Assembly: GCA_025351125.1 (NCBI GenBank)
Contig: JANXWN010000354.1
Span: forward strand, 1-8,524
Direction: 5' to 3'
DNA length: 8,524 bases
DNA from: Caulobacteraceae bacterium
GTDB taxonomy: Bacteria; Pseudomonadota; Alphaproteobacteria; Caulobacterales; Caulobacteraceae
The translations under genes were made by a program, and so were the position numbers. Positions 1 through 6,211 of the stretch are shown here, one piece after another. The notes below the pieces were generated by a model. That model saw only the letters and a list, made by a program, of their open reading frames with translations. It was not told the origin of the DNA and ran no database searches. Every line of letters starts with the position of its first letter. The stretch's first letter is position 1.

Positions 1-115
1 CCACCACGGTTCGCAGAGCCAGCGATTGTCGCTTGAGGCCGTTCTGCGCCCACGCTTCGTATGAGCCGCCCGCATCGTCAAGCTGCGACCTCGAAAGAAA
101 GCCTTCGCTGACGAT
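1..115 (-). other. Left-edge stretch with an open minus-strand frame; possible gene fragment or breakpoint
   Basis: No plus-strand frame here resembles GcvH or GcvT, the usual upstream partners of gcvPA. Plus frames 1 and 2 stop at 34-36 and 62-64. On the minus strand, the frame whose codons occupy plus positions 2-4, 5-7 and so on is open through the whole stretch and its translation is protein-like, including the segment [18 protein letters not shown] do not recognise the family. The only ATG in this frame near the boundary is at 175-173, inside gcvPA coding sequence. The frame is also the in-register antisense of gcvPA, and such frames are often open by chance in GC-rich DNA, which lowers confidence to the right of about 110. 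Confidence 0.25.
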
Positions 116-1387
116 TTGTTCGCCGACGTGCCCGCCTCGGCGCGGCTGGCGGCGCCCGTCGATCTGCCGCTTCATGCCGGGGAACTGGCCGTCGAGCGCG
201 CCTTGACCGCTTTGGCGCGCGAGAACCGCGCCGCCGGCGACGGGCCGTTTTTCTGCGGCGCCGGAGCCTATCGTCATCATGTTCCAGCCAGCGTCGACCA
301 CTTGATCCAACGCTCCGAATTCCTGACCAGCTATACGCCCTATCAGCCGGAAATCGCGCAGGGCACCTTGCAGTCGCTGTTTGAGTTCCAGACTCAAGTG
401 GCGGCATTGACCGGCTTGGCCGTGGCCAACGCCTCGATGTACGACGGTTCAACCGGCTGCGCCGAGGCGGTGATGATGGCGGCGCGCGTTACGCGTCGTA
501 AAAAGGCGATATTGTCGGGCGGTCTGCATCCGCATTATGCGGCGGCGACCCACACCTTGGCGCATTCGGCTGGTGTCGAGACCCGACGCTTGCCGGCCGC
601 GATCGACGACGAAGCCGCCGTTATCGCCGCCCTGGATACCGATACCGCCTGCGTCGTCGTGCAAACCCCCAATGTATTCGGCACGGTTACCGACGTTTCT
701 AGCATCGCCGCGGCGGCGCACGCGGTGGGCGCCCTATTAATCGTCGTGACCACCGAAGCGGTGGCGTTTGGCTTGCTTAAATCGCCCGGCGAAATGGGCG
801 CCGATATCGCCGTGGCGGAGGGCCAATCGATCGGCAATGGCCTGAACTTCGGCGGGCCGTATGTCGGCCTGTTCGCTTGCACCGAGGCTCTCATTCGCCA
901 AATGCCGGGTCGCTTGTGCGGTGAAACGGTGGATGCCGACGGACGGCGTGGGTTCGTCCTTACCTTGTCGACCCGCGAACAGCACATTCGCCGGGACAAG
1001 GCGACCTCCAACATTTGTACCAACGCCGGCCTGTGCGCTCTGGCGTTCACCATGCACATGACCCTGCTCGGCGGCGTCGGCTTGAGCGCTTTGGCGCGCC
1101 ACAGTCATGCCCGAGCCCGCGCGTTAAAGTCGGCGCTGGCCGCGATCCCGGGCGTCGAGGTGCTTACGCCGCGCTTCTTCAACGAAATGGCGGTGCGTTT
1201 GCCCAAATCAGCGACCGTCGTGGTCGAGGCCCTGGCGCATAGGGGGATTTTGGCGGGCGTGCCCTATGCGCGTCTCGATTCGCGCGCCGGATGGGATGAC
1301 GTGCTGCTGATCTGCGCTACCGAAATGACCCTAGACGAAGATATCGACGCCTTGACCGTCGAATTACAACGGGAGATCGCCGCATGA
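116..1387 (+). CDS. gcvPA: Glycine dehydrogenase (decarboxylating) subunit 1, P-protein alpha; N-terminus apparently short
   Basis: This is the N-terminal-half subunit of the two-subunit glycine cleavage P-protein, which with GcvPB decarboxylates glycine and passes the aminomethyl group to lipoylated GcvH in the cytoplasm. Family blocks are clear: [10 protein letters not shown] near residue 43, [20 protein letters not shown] near 75, LNFGGPY near 243, and [11 protein letters not shown] followed by [19 protein letters not shown] around residues 270-303. The PLP lysine is in the partner, as expected for this family. The first start codon available is TTG at 116 (L of LFADVP), giving 423 residues; relatives usually run about 440-450 and begin some 25 residues earlier. 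The frame is open back to 65 but has no ATG, GTG or TTG, and 65-109 does not look like a GcvPA N-terminus. There is no convincing Shine-Dalgarno. The stop overlaps the gcvPB start, so the pair is probably translationally coupled. Family certain; start uncertain. Confidence 0.9.
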   Translation: MFADVPASARLAAPVDLPLHAGELAVERALTALARENRAAGDGPFFCGAGAYRHHVPASVDHLIQRSEFLTSYTPYQPEIAQGTLQSLFEFQTQVAALTGLAVANASMYDGSTGCAEAVMMAARVTRRKKAILSGGLHPHYAAATHTLAHSAGVETRRLPAAIDDEAAVIAALDTDTACVVVQTPNVFGTVTDVSSIAAAAHAVGALLIVVTTEAVAFGLLKSPGEMGADIAVAEGQSIGNGLNFGGPYVGLFACTEALIRQMPGRLCGETVDADGRRGFVLTLSTREQHIRRDKATSNICTNAGLCALAFTMHMTLLGGVGLSALARHSHARARALKSALAAIPGVEVLTPRFFNEMAVRLPKSATVVVEALAHRGILAGVPYARLDSRAGWDDVLLICATEMTLDEDIDALTVELQREIAA

Positions 1388-2937
1388 CGTTGCACGTTAT
1401 GGGACGCGCGACGCGCCCGGACCCGAGCGTCGAACGAGAGATCGGGCCGCCCTTGGTCAGCGCTTTGATGCAGGACGAGCCGCTGATCTTCGAACTGGAT
1501 TGTTGGCACAAGACAGGTGTGGATTTTCCAGACCAAATCTTTGGATCCGATCGGGACGACTCCGACCTTGCCGGTCTGACCCGCGGCGCGCCCCTGCGGC
1601 TGCCGGGCCTCTCGGAACCCGAAGCGGTGCGGCATTATGTGCGCCTGTCGCAAAAGAACCACGCCATCGACTTGGCGCTCTATCCGCTCGGCTCGTGCAC
1701 CATGAAACACAATCCGCGCTTGAACGAGAAACTGGCTCGTCTGCCGGGGTTTATCGACCTTCATCCCCTGCAGCCCGTTTCGAGCGTTCAGGGCGCGCTG
1801 AAGGTGATGGATCGGCTGGCCCATTGGCTGAAAACCTTGACCGGAATGCCGGCGGTGGCCCTCTCGCCCCGGGCCGGCGCGCACGGCGAACTGTGCGGCC
1901 TGCTTACTATGCGCGCGGCGCACGAAGCGCGCGGCGATGCCCGTAAAACCGTGCTTGTCCCGACCAGCGCCCACGGCACCAATCCGGCCACGGCCGCTCT
2001 GGCCGGCTATCAAGTGCGGGAAATCGCGCAAACAACGGACGGCCGCGTCGATATCGCCGATCTGGCGGCCAAACTCGATGCGGACGTGGCGGCGGTGATG
2101 GTCACCAATCCGAACACTTGCGGACTTTTCGAGCGCGAGGTGATCGAAATCGCGCGGCTAACCCACGCGGCGGGCGCCTATTTCTATTGCGACGGCGCCA
2201 ATTTCAACGCCATCGTCGGGCGGGTGCGACCGGGCGATTTAGGCGTCGACGCCATGCATATCAATTTGCACAAGACCTTTTCCACGCCGCACGGCGGTGG
2301 CGGACCAGGCGCCGGACCCGTGGTCCTCAGCGCCGCCCTCGCGCCTTATGCGCCGACGCCCTGGCTGGTTGACGACGGCGTTCATTTGGCTTTGATCGAA
2401 CATGCCGACGGGGCGGCGTCCGCCGCGCTTGGGCGGATGAGCGCCTTTCACGGCCAAATGGGCATGTATGTGCGCGCCCTGGCCTATATGATGAGCCACG
2501 GCGCGGATGGGTTGCGCCAAGTGGCGCAAGATGCAGTGCTCAACGCCAACTATGTCAAGGCGCGGCTCGGCGGGGTGATCAGCGCCGCTTTTCCCGACGG
2601 CCCGTGTATGCACGAAGCCTTGTTCGACGATGCATGGCTGGAAGGAAGCGGCGTCACGACCTTGGACTTCGCCAAGGCGATGATCGATGTCGGCTTTCAC
2701 CCGATGACCATGTATTTCCCGCTGGTCGTTCACGGCGCCATGCTGATCGAGCCGACCGAAACCGAGCCTCGCCGCGAACTTGATCGGTTCTGCGACGCCG
2801 TGCTCGATCTAGCGGGCGCGGTAAAGGCGGGAAATGTGGAACGTTTTAAGGGCGCGCCGTTCCACGCGCCGCTGCGGCGTCTCGACGAAACCCGCGCGGC
2901 CCGCACGCCCAAGCTACGGTGGACGCCCGTGGACTGA
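1384..2937 (+). CDS. gcvPB: Glycine dehydrogenase (decarboxylating) subunit 2, P-protein beta, PLP-binding
   Basis: This is the PLP-carrying half of the split glycine decarboxylase. It forms the active P-protein with GcvPA, and lysine-bound PLP attacks glycine, releases CO2 and hands on the methylamine group to GcvH. The pyridoxal lysine is K297 in the motif [15 protein letters not shown]. Other family blocks are [14 protein letters not shown] near residue 99, [10 protein letters not shown] near 192, [12 protein letters not shown] near 239, [12 protein letters not shown] near 263, and HPMTMYFP with EPTETE near 439-460. The length of 517 residues fits the separate beta subunit. The ATG overlaps the gcvPA stop as ATGA, with GGGAG at 1371-1375 ending eight bases upstream. 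No later gcv gene follows; gcvH and gcvT, if linked, would lie to the left of the window. Confidence 0.97.
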   Translation: MTLHVMGRATRPDPSVEREIGPPLVSALMQDEPLIFELDCWHKTGVDFPDQIFGSDRDDSDLAGLTRGAPLRLPGLSEPEAVRHYVRLSQKNHAIDLALYPLGSCTMKHNPRLNEKLARLPGFIDLHPLQPVSSVQGALKVMDRLAHWLKTLTGMPAVALSPRAGAHGELCGLLTMRAAHEARGDARKTVLVPTSAHGTNPATAALAGYQVREIAQTTDGRVDIADLAAKLDADVAAVMVTNPNTCGLFEREVIEIARLTHAAGAYFYCDGANFNAIVGRVRPGDLGVDAMHINLHKTFSTPHGGGGPGAGPVVLSAALAPYAPTPWLVDDGVHLALIEHADGAASAALGRMSAFHGQMGMYVRALAYMMSHGADGLRQVAQDAVLNANYVKARLGGVISAAFPDGPCMHEALFDDAWLEGSGVTTLDFAKAMIDVGFHPMTMYFPLVVHGAMLIEPTETEPRRELDRFCDAVLDLAGAVKAGNVERFKGAPFHAPLRRLDETRAARTPKLRWTPVD

Positions 2938-3108
2938 CCGGTCCTGCTCAGCCTATGGCGGAAATGCCACTGCGGCGGGCGATTTTTTAAACCTGCGCAA
3001 TAAAGTCGTGTCGGACCCCTGTTGTCGGCGCGATTGAAGACGATATGGAAGGTTGTCGTCCGGCCTTTGGCGTCTTGCTCGGCTCGCGGCGCCTAAAGCT
3101 TTAGGGTC

Positions 3109-3513
3109 ATGTCGTCGGTCAACGTCCAGCAAACCGCTCTGTCGCGCGCCCGGCGCGCCTGGTTGCGGCGTGTATGGCGGCGGATCGGCTTGGTCTTCGG
3201 CTATGGCCTCATCGTCATCGGCGTGCCGTTCACGCTTTTGCCGGGGCATGTCGGCATTATTCCGCTGATCGTCGGACTGATCATCGTCTTGCGCGGATCG
3301 CGCCTCGCGCGCCGCCGGTTCATCGGTCTACAACGGCGGCACCCGCGCTGGATATTTCCGATCCGCCGACTGCTCCGCCGCGAGCCGGAAGTCTTCCCGG
3401 TCGCTTGGCAGCAGGTGCTCCGTGCTGAACGCATCCTGCCCAAGCGTTGGCGCGTCGCGCGCGCGCTACGGCGGCGATTTTTTGGGCGGGGTCACGGCCG
3501 TATGTCGGCTTAG
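3109..3513 (+). CDS. Small membrane protein, unknown function, resembling PGPGW/DUF454-like proteins
   Basis: The gene encodes 134 residues that I cannot assign to a function. The N-terminus is basic (ARRAWLRRVWRR, about residues 14-25). A hydrophobic hairpin follows: one helix at about 26-43, a short turn containing LPGH (44-47), and a second helix at about 48-61. The rest is strongly basic (RGSRLARRR, RRHPRW, RRLLRRE, RALRRRFFGRG), which would be cytoplasmic by the positive-inside rule. The layout of two helices, a PG turn and then an Arg-rich tail resembles small alphaproteobacterial PGPGW/DUF454-like membrane proteins; this is a guess from pattern. An in-frame stop at 3094-3096 limits the start to ATG 3109, but upstream sequence offers only a weak AGGG immediately before it. 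The stop TAG at 3511-3513 is the first three bases of the downstream repeat. About 170 bp separates it from gcvPB, so it is probably a separate transcription unit. Confidence 0.72.
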   Translation: MSSVNVQQTALSRARRAWLRRVWRRIGLVFGYGLIVIGVPFTLLPGHVGIIPLIVGLIIVLRGSRLARRRFIGLQRRHPRWIFPIRRLLRREPEVFPVAWQQVLRAERILPKRWRVARALRRRFFGRGHGRMSA

Positions 3514-3612
3514 AGCACGATGATTTTAGACGGAACCGTCCAAAATCTGAAATCGTGCTGTAAAAGCAAAAGTGTAGAGCCTGATTCAGCGTTCTAAACG
3601 CATCAGGCTCTA
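3511..3612. repeat. Double-palindrome intergenic repeat (MITE/REP-like), about 102 bp, between convergent genes
   Basis: The element begins TAGAGCACGAT and ends ATCAGGCTCTA; its ends match as inverted repeats at 9 of 11 positions. Inside are two hairpins. The first (3514-3559) pairs AGCACGAT with ATCGTGCT, GATTTT with AAAATC, and GACGG with CCGTC. The second (3575-3612) has a perfect 11-bp stem TAGAGCCTGAT/ATCAGGCTCTA and an inner GCGTT/AACGC stem around the loop CTA. An AT-rich linker (TAAAAGCAAAAGTG) joins them, and base composition is clearly more AT-rich than the flanks. Elements starting TAGAGCAnGAT are, from memory, abundant dispersed repeats in alphaproteobacterial genomes; only one copy is visible here. 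The first TAG is the stop of the gene at 3109-3513 and the last CTA is the ybaB stop. The hairpins could also act as a bidirectional terminator, though neither has a U-tract. Confidence 0.72.
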
Positions 3613-3930
3613 GAACCCCGGCATGCCCGGCAACCCGGCCAACGGCCCGGCGACGTCACGCATCATTTCGGCCTGTTTCGCGTCCAATTTGCGTTTAGCG
3701 TCGGCGTGGGCGGCGATGATCAGGTCGGCGAGGATTTCGCCTTCGCCGGGGGCCAGCAGGCCGTTGTCGATATGCACTCGCGCCAAGCCACCGGCGCCGG
3801 TCAAGGTGACCCGCACCATATCACCGCCGGCGACGCCGTCGAATTGCGCTTGTTCGAGTTCGGCGCGGCCGGCCTGCATTTTCTCCTGCATGGCCTTGGC
3901 CTGTTTCATCAAAAATCCAAGATCTTTCAC
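3610..3930 (-). CDS. ybaB: YbaB/EbfC family nucleoid-associated DNA-binding protein
   Basis: This 106-residue protein matches the YbaB/EbfC family of small dimeric nucleoid-associated proteins, commonly encoded just after dnaX. Family features are the start KDLGFLMKQAKAMQEKMQ, the E-rich amphipathic helix ending AELEQAQFDG, the core VAGGDMVRVTLTGAGGLARV, the segment LADLIIAAHADAKRKLD, and a Gly/Pro-rich tail ending LPGMPGF. The start is a GTG at 3930-3928: GAGGAT (3946-3941) lies ten bases upstream and overlaps the end of dnaX, while the frame further upstream runs antisense-free but lacks family resemblance. The gene begins seven bases after the dnaX stop, so it is surely co-transcribed. Its TAG stop (3612-3610) lies in the end of the intergenic repeat. 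recR, the usual next gene, does not follow. Confidence 0.95.
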   Translation of the reverse strand: MKDLGFLMKQAKAMQEKMQAGRAELEQAQFDGVAGGDMVRVTLTGAGGLARVHIDNGLLAPGEGEILADLIIAAHADAKRKLDAKQAEMMRDVAGPLAGLPGMPGF

Positions 3931-3937
3931 GGTCGGT

Positions 3938-5722
3938 CTAATCCTCGAGATTGGCGTTTTCGTCGTCGACCGCGGAAGTCTCCGGCGCACCCATCTGGCG
4001 AACGTCCAGAATTTCGGCGCCCGGGAAGGCGGCCAGCACGGCTTGAATAAACGGTTCCGCCAGCGCGTCGGCGTGGGCGTCGTCGGTGGCTTTGCGTTGC
4101 CGCTCGAGCAAGGTTTCCGCGCCACCGCCGCCTTCACACGCTACCAGCCAGGGTTGGCCGGTCCATTCCTTGAGCCGGGAAACAAGGCGGTGCGACAGAT
4201 TGGCGGGTGCGCCGGGAGCGGCCTCAAATGTTATCGCGCCGGTGCGGAAACTGATCGGTCGAACGTATTTCTCCAGATCGAGCTTCAGACCGACATCGCG
4301 AAAGGTGTCGGCCAAAGCGACGACATCCTCAAATGATTGCGGCTGGACGCGCCCGACGGGCTGGGCGACCGGTTGGGCGAGCGGAGCTCGGGCGGCGGAC
4401 GCACCGCCGCCGCCGCCGGGCCGCGGGGCAAGCGGCGGACCACTGGATTCCACCGATGTTTCTTGGTGCAAGGCCTTTAGCGCCTCTTCCGGTCCGGGCA
4501 GATCGGCCGCGTAGGCCAGCCGAATCAGGGTCATGTCGACCGCCGCCGCTGGATCGGGGGCGCGCCGAACCTCGTCCAAGGCTTTCAACAACATCTGCCA
4601 AACGCGGGCCAAGACGCCGGCCGACAGGGCCGAGCCTAAGGCGGTCAGCCGCGCGGCCTGATCCTTCGGCAGCGACAAGGCCTCGGGCCCCAAGGCCTTG
4701 GCGAGGGAAGCGCCGTGGCAATGTTCCAACAGATCGAGCATGACGGTCGTCGGGTCGGCGCCCACAGCGTAGAGCGCGCGAAAGCCGCCGATCGACGCCG
4801 CCGTCTCGCCGCGCACCAAGGTTTCAAACAAATCAATGGTCTGTCCGCGATCGGCCAGACCCAGCATATCGCGCACCACTGTGCCGCTGATGCTCTGACC
4901 CGCGTCGACCTGCACCAAGGCCTGATCAAGCAGGGATTGAGCGTCGCGCACCGAGCCCTCGGCGGCACGGGCGATCAGGGTCAAGGCCTCGGGTTCGATC
5001 CGCGCCCCTTCGGCCTTGGCGATGGCGGCGAGGCTGGCGACAATGACCGGCGCTTCGACGCGCCGCAGGTCGAACCGTTGACAGCGCGACAGGATGGTCA
5101 CCGGCACCTTACGAATCTCCGTGGTGGCGAATATGAATTTGGCGTGCGGCGGCGGCTCCTCCAAAGTTTTCAACAAGGCGTTGAACGCCTGGGTGGTGAG
5201 CATGTGCACTTCATCGATGACGTAGACTTTGTAGCGGGCTTCGGCGGGGGCGTAGCGCACTCCGTCGAGCAGTTCGCGCATCTCGTCGACCTTGGTGCGG
5301 CTCGCCGCGTCGACCTCCAACACGTCCAAGTGCCGCCCTTCGATGATCGCGGCGCAATGGCGGCCCTCGATAGCCAAATCCTCGACGCTGGGCTGATGAA
5401 CCGTATCGCTTTCATAGTTCAGCGCCCGCGCCAGCAGGCGGGCCGTGGTGGTCTTGCCCACCCCGCGAACGCCCGTCAGCATAAAGGCATGCGCGATACG
5501 TCCCGTGGCGAAGGCGTTTTTAAGCGTCCGCACCATGCCTTCCTGGCCGATCAGATCGTCGAAATTGCGCGGTCGGTATTTGCGAGCCAGAACGGTATAG
5601 GCCGCGGGCGTGGCGTCGTCCGTGGCGGGCGCGGTCGTTACGCCGGGCGCGGCGAACATGTCGGATGCCCCCTCTTCGCGCTCGAGCGGTTCAATCTCGA
5701 GCGTGGCTTCCTGATCGGTCAT
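3938..5722 (-). CDS. dnaX: DNA polymerase III tau (and possibly gamma) subunit, clamp-loader ATPase
   Basis: The 594-residue product is the AAA+ ATPase that loads the sliding clamp and holds the polymerase III core at the fork. The conserved start VLARKYRPRNFDDLIGQE (about residues 44-61) follows a 40-residue acidic leader. Walker A is GVRGVGKTTT (84-93), Walker B VYVIDEVHML (166-175), then LLKTLEEPPPHAKFIFATTE (183-202) and the SRC arginine-finger motif at 212-214. A Gly/Pro/Ala linker (about 425-462, with GGGGG) precedes the tau C-terminal domain. The zinc-module region keeps only C123, not the four cysteines of E. coli DnaX; loss or degeneration is, from memory, common in alphaproteobacteria. 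ATG 5722 is given as the start, but ATG 5659 (M22) has a better Shine-Dalgarno (AGGGGG eight bases upstream). I saw no A-rich slippery site for gamma frameshifting. The gene sits just downstream of ffs and upstream of ybaB. Confidence 0.97.
   Translation of the reverse strand: MTDQEATLEIEPLEREEGASDMFAAPGVTTAPATDDATPAAYTVLARKYRPRNFDDLIGQEGMVRTLKNAFATGRIAHAFMLTGVRGVGKTTTARLLARALNYESDTVHQPSVEDLAIEGRHCAAIIEGRHLDVLEVDAASRTKVDEMRELLDGVRYAPAEARYKVYVIDEVHMLTTQAFNALLKTLEEPPPHAKFIFATTEIRKVPVTILSRCQRFDLRRVEAPVIVASLAAIAKAEGARIEPEALTLIARAAEGSVRDAQSLLDQALVQVDAGQSISGTVVRDMLGLADRGQTIDLFETLVRGETAASIGGFRALYAVGADPTTVMLDLLEHCHGASLAKALGPEALSLPKDQAARLTALGSALSAGVLARVWQMLLKALDEVRRAPDPAAAVDMTLIRLAYAADLPGPEEALKALHQETSVESSGPPLAPRPGGGGGASAARAPLAQPVAQPVGRVQPQSFEDVVALADTFRDVGLKLDLEKYVRPISFRTGAITFEAAPGAPANLSHRLVSRLKEWTGQPWLVACEGGGGAETLLERQRKATDDAHADALAEPFIQAVLAAFPGAEILDVRQMGAPETSAVDDENANLED
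3941..3946 (-). promoter_or_regulatory. Ribosome binding site of ybaB
   Basis: GAGGAT on the minus strand lies within the last codons of dnaX, ten bases before the GTG at 3930. It supports GTG as the ybaB start rather than a longer or shorter form, and suggests coupling to dnaX translation. Confidence 0.6.
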
Positions 5723-5739
5723 GAACCTATTGCGACTGA

Positions 5740-5846
5740 GGAGAAGTGGAGACCGGCAGACGACCCGGAGTAGATTCGTTACGGCTGCTTCCTTCCGGAC
5801 CTGACCGGGTTGGCGAGGCCTCCGCCCATCGCCGATCTCCGCCCCC
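5740..5846 (-). ncRNA. ffs: Signal recognition particle RNA (4.5S-type, small bacterial SRP RNA)
   Basis: On the minus strand the hallmark apical hairpin is present: CAGGTCCGGAAGGAAGCAGC, with the GGAA tetraloop and the asymmetric loop bound by Ffh, at about 5803-5784. The ends pair: GGAGATCGGC near the 5' end (5840-5831) with GCCGGTCTCC near the 3' end (5757-5748), extended by GGGGG at 5846-5842 against the 3' CTTCTC. This gives a rod of about 107 nt, the usual size for the small bacterial form. The RNA joins Ffh to target nascent membrane proteins to FtsY and SecYEG. It ends about 17 bases before the dnaX ATG, and ffs next to dnaX is a familiar alphaproteobacterial arrangement. Exact ends are estimated from pairing and may be off by a few bases. 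Confidence 0.93.
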
Positions 5847-5847
5847 T

Positions 5848-5876
5848 ATATCGCCTGTGAGGCGCCCGGGCGCAAG
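5848..5876 (-). promoter_or_regulatory. Probable promoter of ffs
   Basis: On the minus strand CTTGCG (5876-5871) resembles the alphaproteobacterial sigma-70 -35 element CTTGAC. After a 17-bp spacer comes CGATAT (5853-5848), or GATATA with an 18-bp spacer, as -10. Transcription would begin within or next to the GGGGGC run at the SRP RNA 5' end. The -10 is only a partial match, so this rests mostly on spacing and position. The same promoter may feed dnaX-ybaB. Confidence 0.45.
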
Positions 5877-5928
5877 CGGGGGGCAGGGGTGAATAGCAGG
5901 CTGTTCAGCCAAAAAGGATCGCTGCCCG

Positions 5929-5962
5929 CCGAGCGGTAGGGGGCGATGAAGCGTCGGGCGCC
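5929..5962. repeat. Imperfect direct repeat, copy 1
   Basis: The copy starts CCGAGCGGTAGGGG and ends CGGGCGCC. About 28 of 34 positions match copy 2 at 6072-6104 with one single-base gap, counted by eye. The copies begin 143 bases apart and bracket the hairpin-rich centre of the intergenic stretch. Confidence 0.5.
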
Positions 5963-6071
5963 CCCTACGTCTCGCGCGAGAGGGCGCGATCCACTTCCCC
6001 CAGCCATCGGGCAGAGAAAGATTCAGCAACGCGCTTCTCTTTCCCTCCCGGGGGAAGCGACTGGGCGTCAG

Positions 6072-6104
6072 CCGAGCAGTAGGGGCGGCGAAGTGGCGGG
6101 CGCC
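6072..6104. repeat. Imperfect direct repeat, copy 2
   Basis: The copy starts CCGAGCAGTAGGGG and ends CGGGCGCC, matching copy 1 at 5929-5962 apart from scattered substitutions and one missing G. It lies 107 bases before the nudC start codon. Confidence 0.5.
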
Positions 6105-6200
6105 AAGACAGCCGACTGGCGTTGCGCCGCGATGTGATGGCGATTTGCGGTGGGCGGTGAGGCGAAAGGGTTGGGTTTCCTTGACGTGGGGCGACGCGCT

Positions 6201-6209
6201 AAGAGGAAG
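6201..6209 (+). promoter_or_regulatory. Ribosome binding site of nudC
   Basis: AAGAGGAAG ends two bases before ATG 6212, with its AGAGGA core about five bases upstream. It is the strongest Shine-Dalgarno on the plus strand here and fixes the nudC start. Confidence 0.65.
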
Positions 6210-6211
6210 CC

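Larger units (their letters stand above)
5847..6211. other. Non-coding stretch between divergent ffs and nudC, rich in hairpins
   Basis: No convincing gene lies here. The longest plus-strand frame (5946-6137, 63 codons) is Arg/Pro-rich low-information sequence with no family resemblance. Contents: the probable ffs promoter at the left; a GGCTG-TT-CAGCC palindrome (5899-5910) followed by AAAAA; an imperfect direct-repeat pair (5929-5962 and 6072-6104); the perfect palindrome CTCGCGCGAG (5971-5980); an inverted pair CTTCCCCC (5994-6001) and GGGGGAAG (6050-6057); and a tighter hairpin CTTTCCC/GGGGAAG (6039-6057). I could not place a clear -35/-10 pair for nudC: TTGACG at 6181-6186 has no -10 at suitable spacing. 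Confidence 0.55.

Noticed and set aside
1264..2031. Minus-strand open frame of 255 codons under gcvPA/gcvPB
   Set aside because: It is antisense to two clear family members, has no motif, and is rich in Arg/Gly/His as expected for a shadow frame.
2956..2988. Possible intrinsic terminator after gcvPB ending in TTTTTT
   Set aside because: Only a 4-bp stem (TGGC/GCCA) lies nearby and about a dozen bases separate it from the T-run; too weak to call.
2953..3249. Minus-strand 98-codon frame after gcvPB
   Set aside because: Mostly antisense to the 3109-3513 gene; charged, low-complexity translation with no motif.
3511..3612. CRISPR-like or insertion-sequence remnant
   Set aside because: Two different palindromes, no regular spacers and no transposase coding; it fits a short non-coding palindromic repeat better.
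3938..5722. Programmed frameshift site for a gamma form of DnaX
   Set aside because: No A-rich slippery heptamer was seen after the ATPase domain; the linker is encoded by GC-rich Gly/Pro/Ala codons.
4715..5773. Plus-strand open frame of 352 codons
   Set aside because: It is antisense to dnaX and also crosses ffs. The translation has no recognisable domain and its length is explained by the GC-rich codon bias of dnaX.
5899..5910. GGCTG-TT-CAGCC palindrome as a terminator
   Set aside because: It is followed by A residues on the plus strand and has no downstream T-run on either strand; a stem of 4-5 bp alone is weak.
5946..6137. Plus-strand 63-codon frame in the ffs-nudC gap
   Set aside because: Low-information Arg/Pro/Ala sequence over a direct repeat, no ribosome binding site and no homologue recognised.
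6181..6209. TTGACG as a nudC promoter -35
   Set aside because: At 16-18 bp spacing the sequence is GGAAG-like, not a -10, and it overlaps the ribosome binding site.
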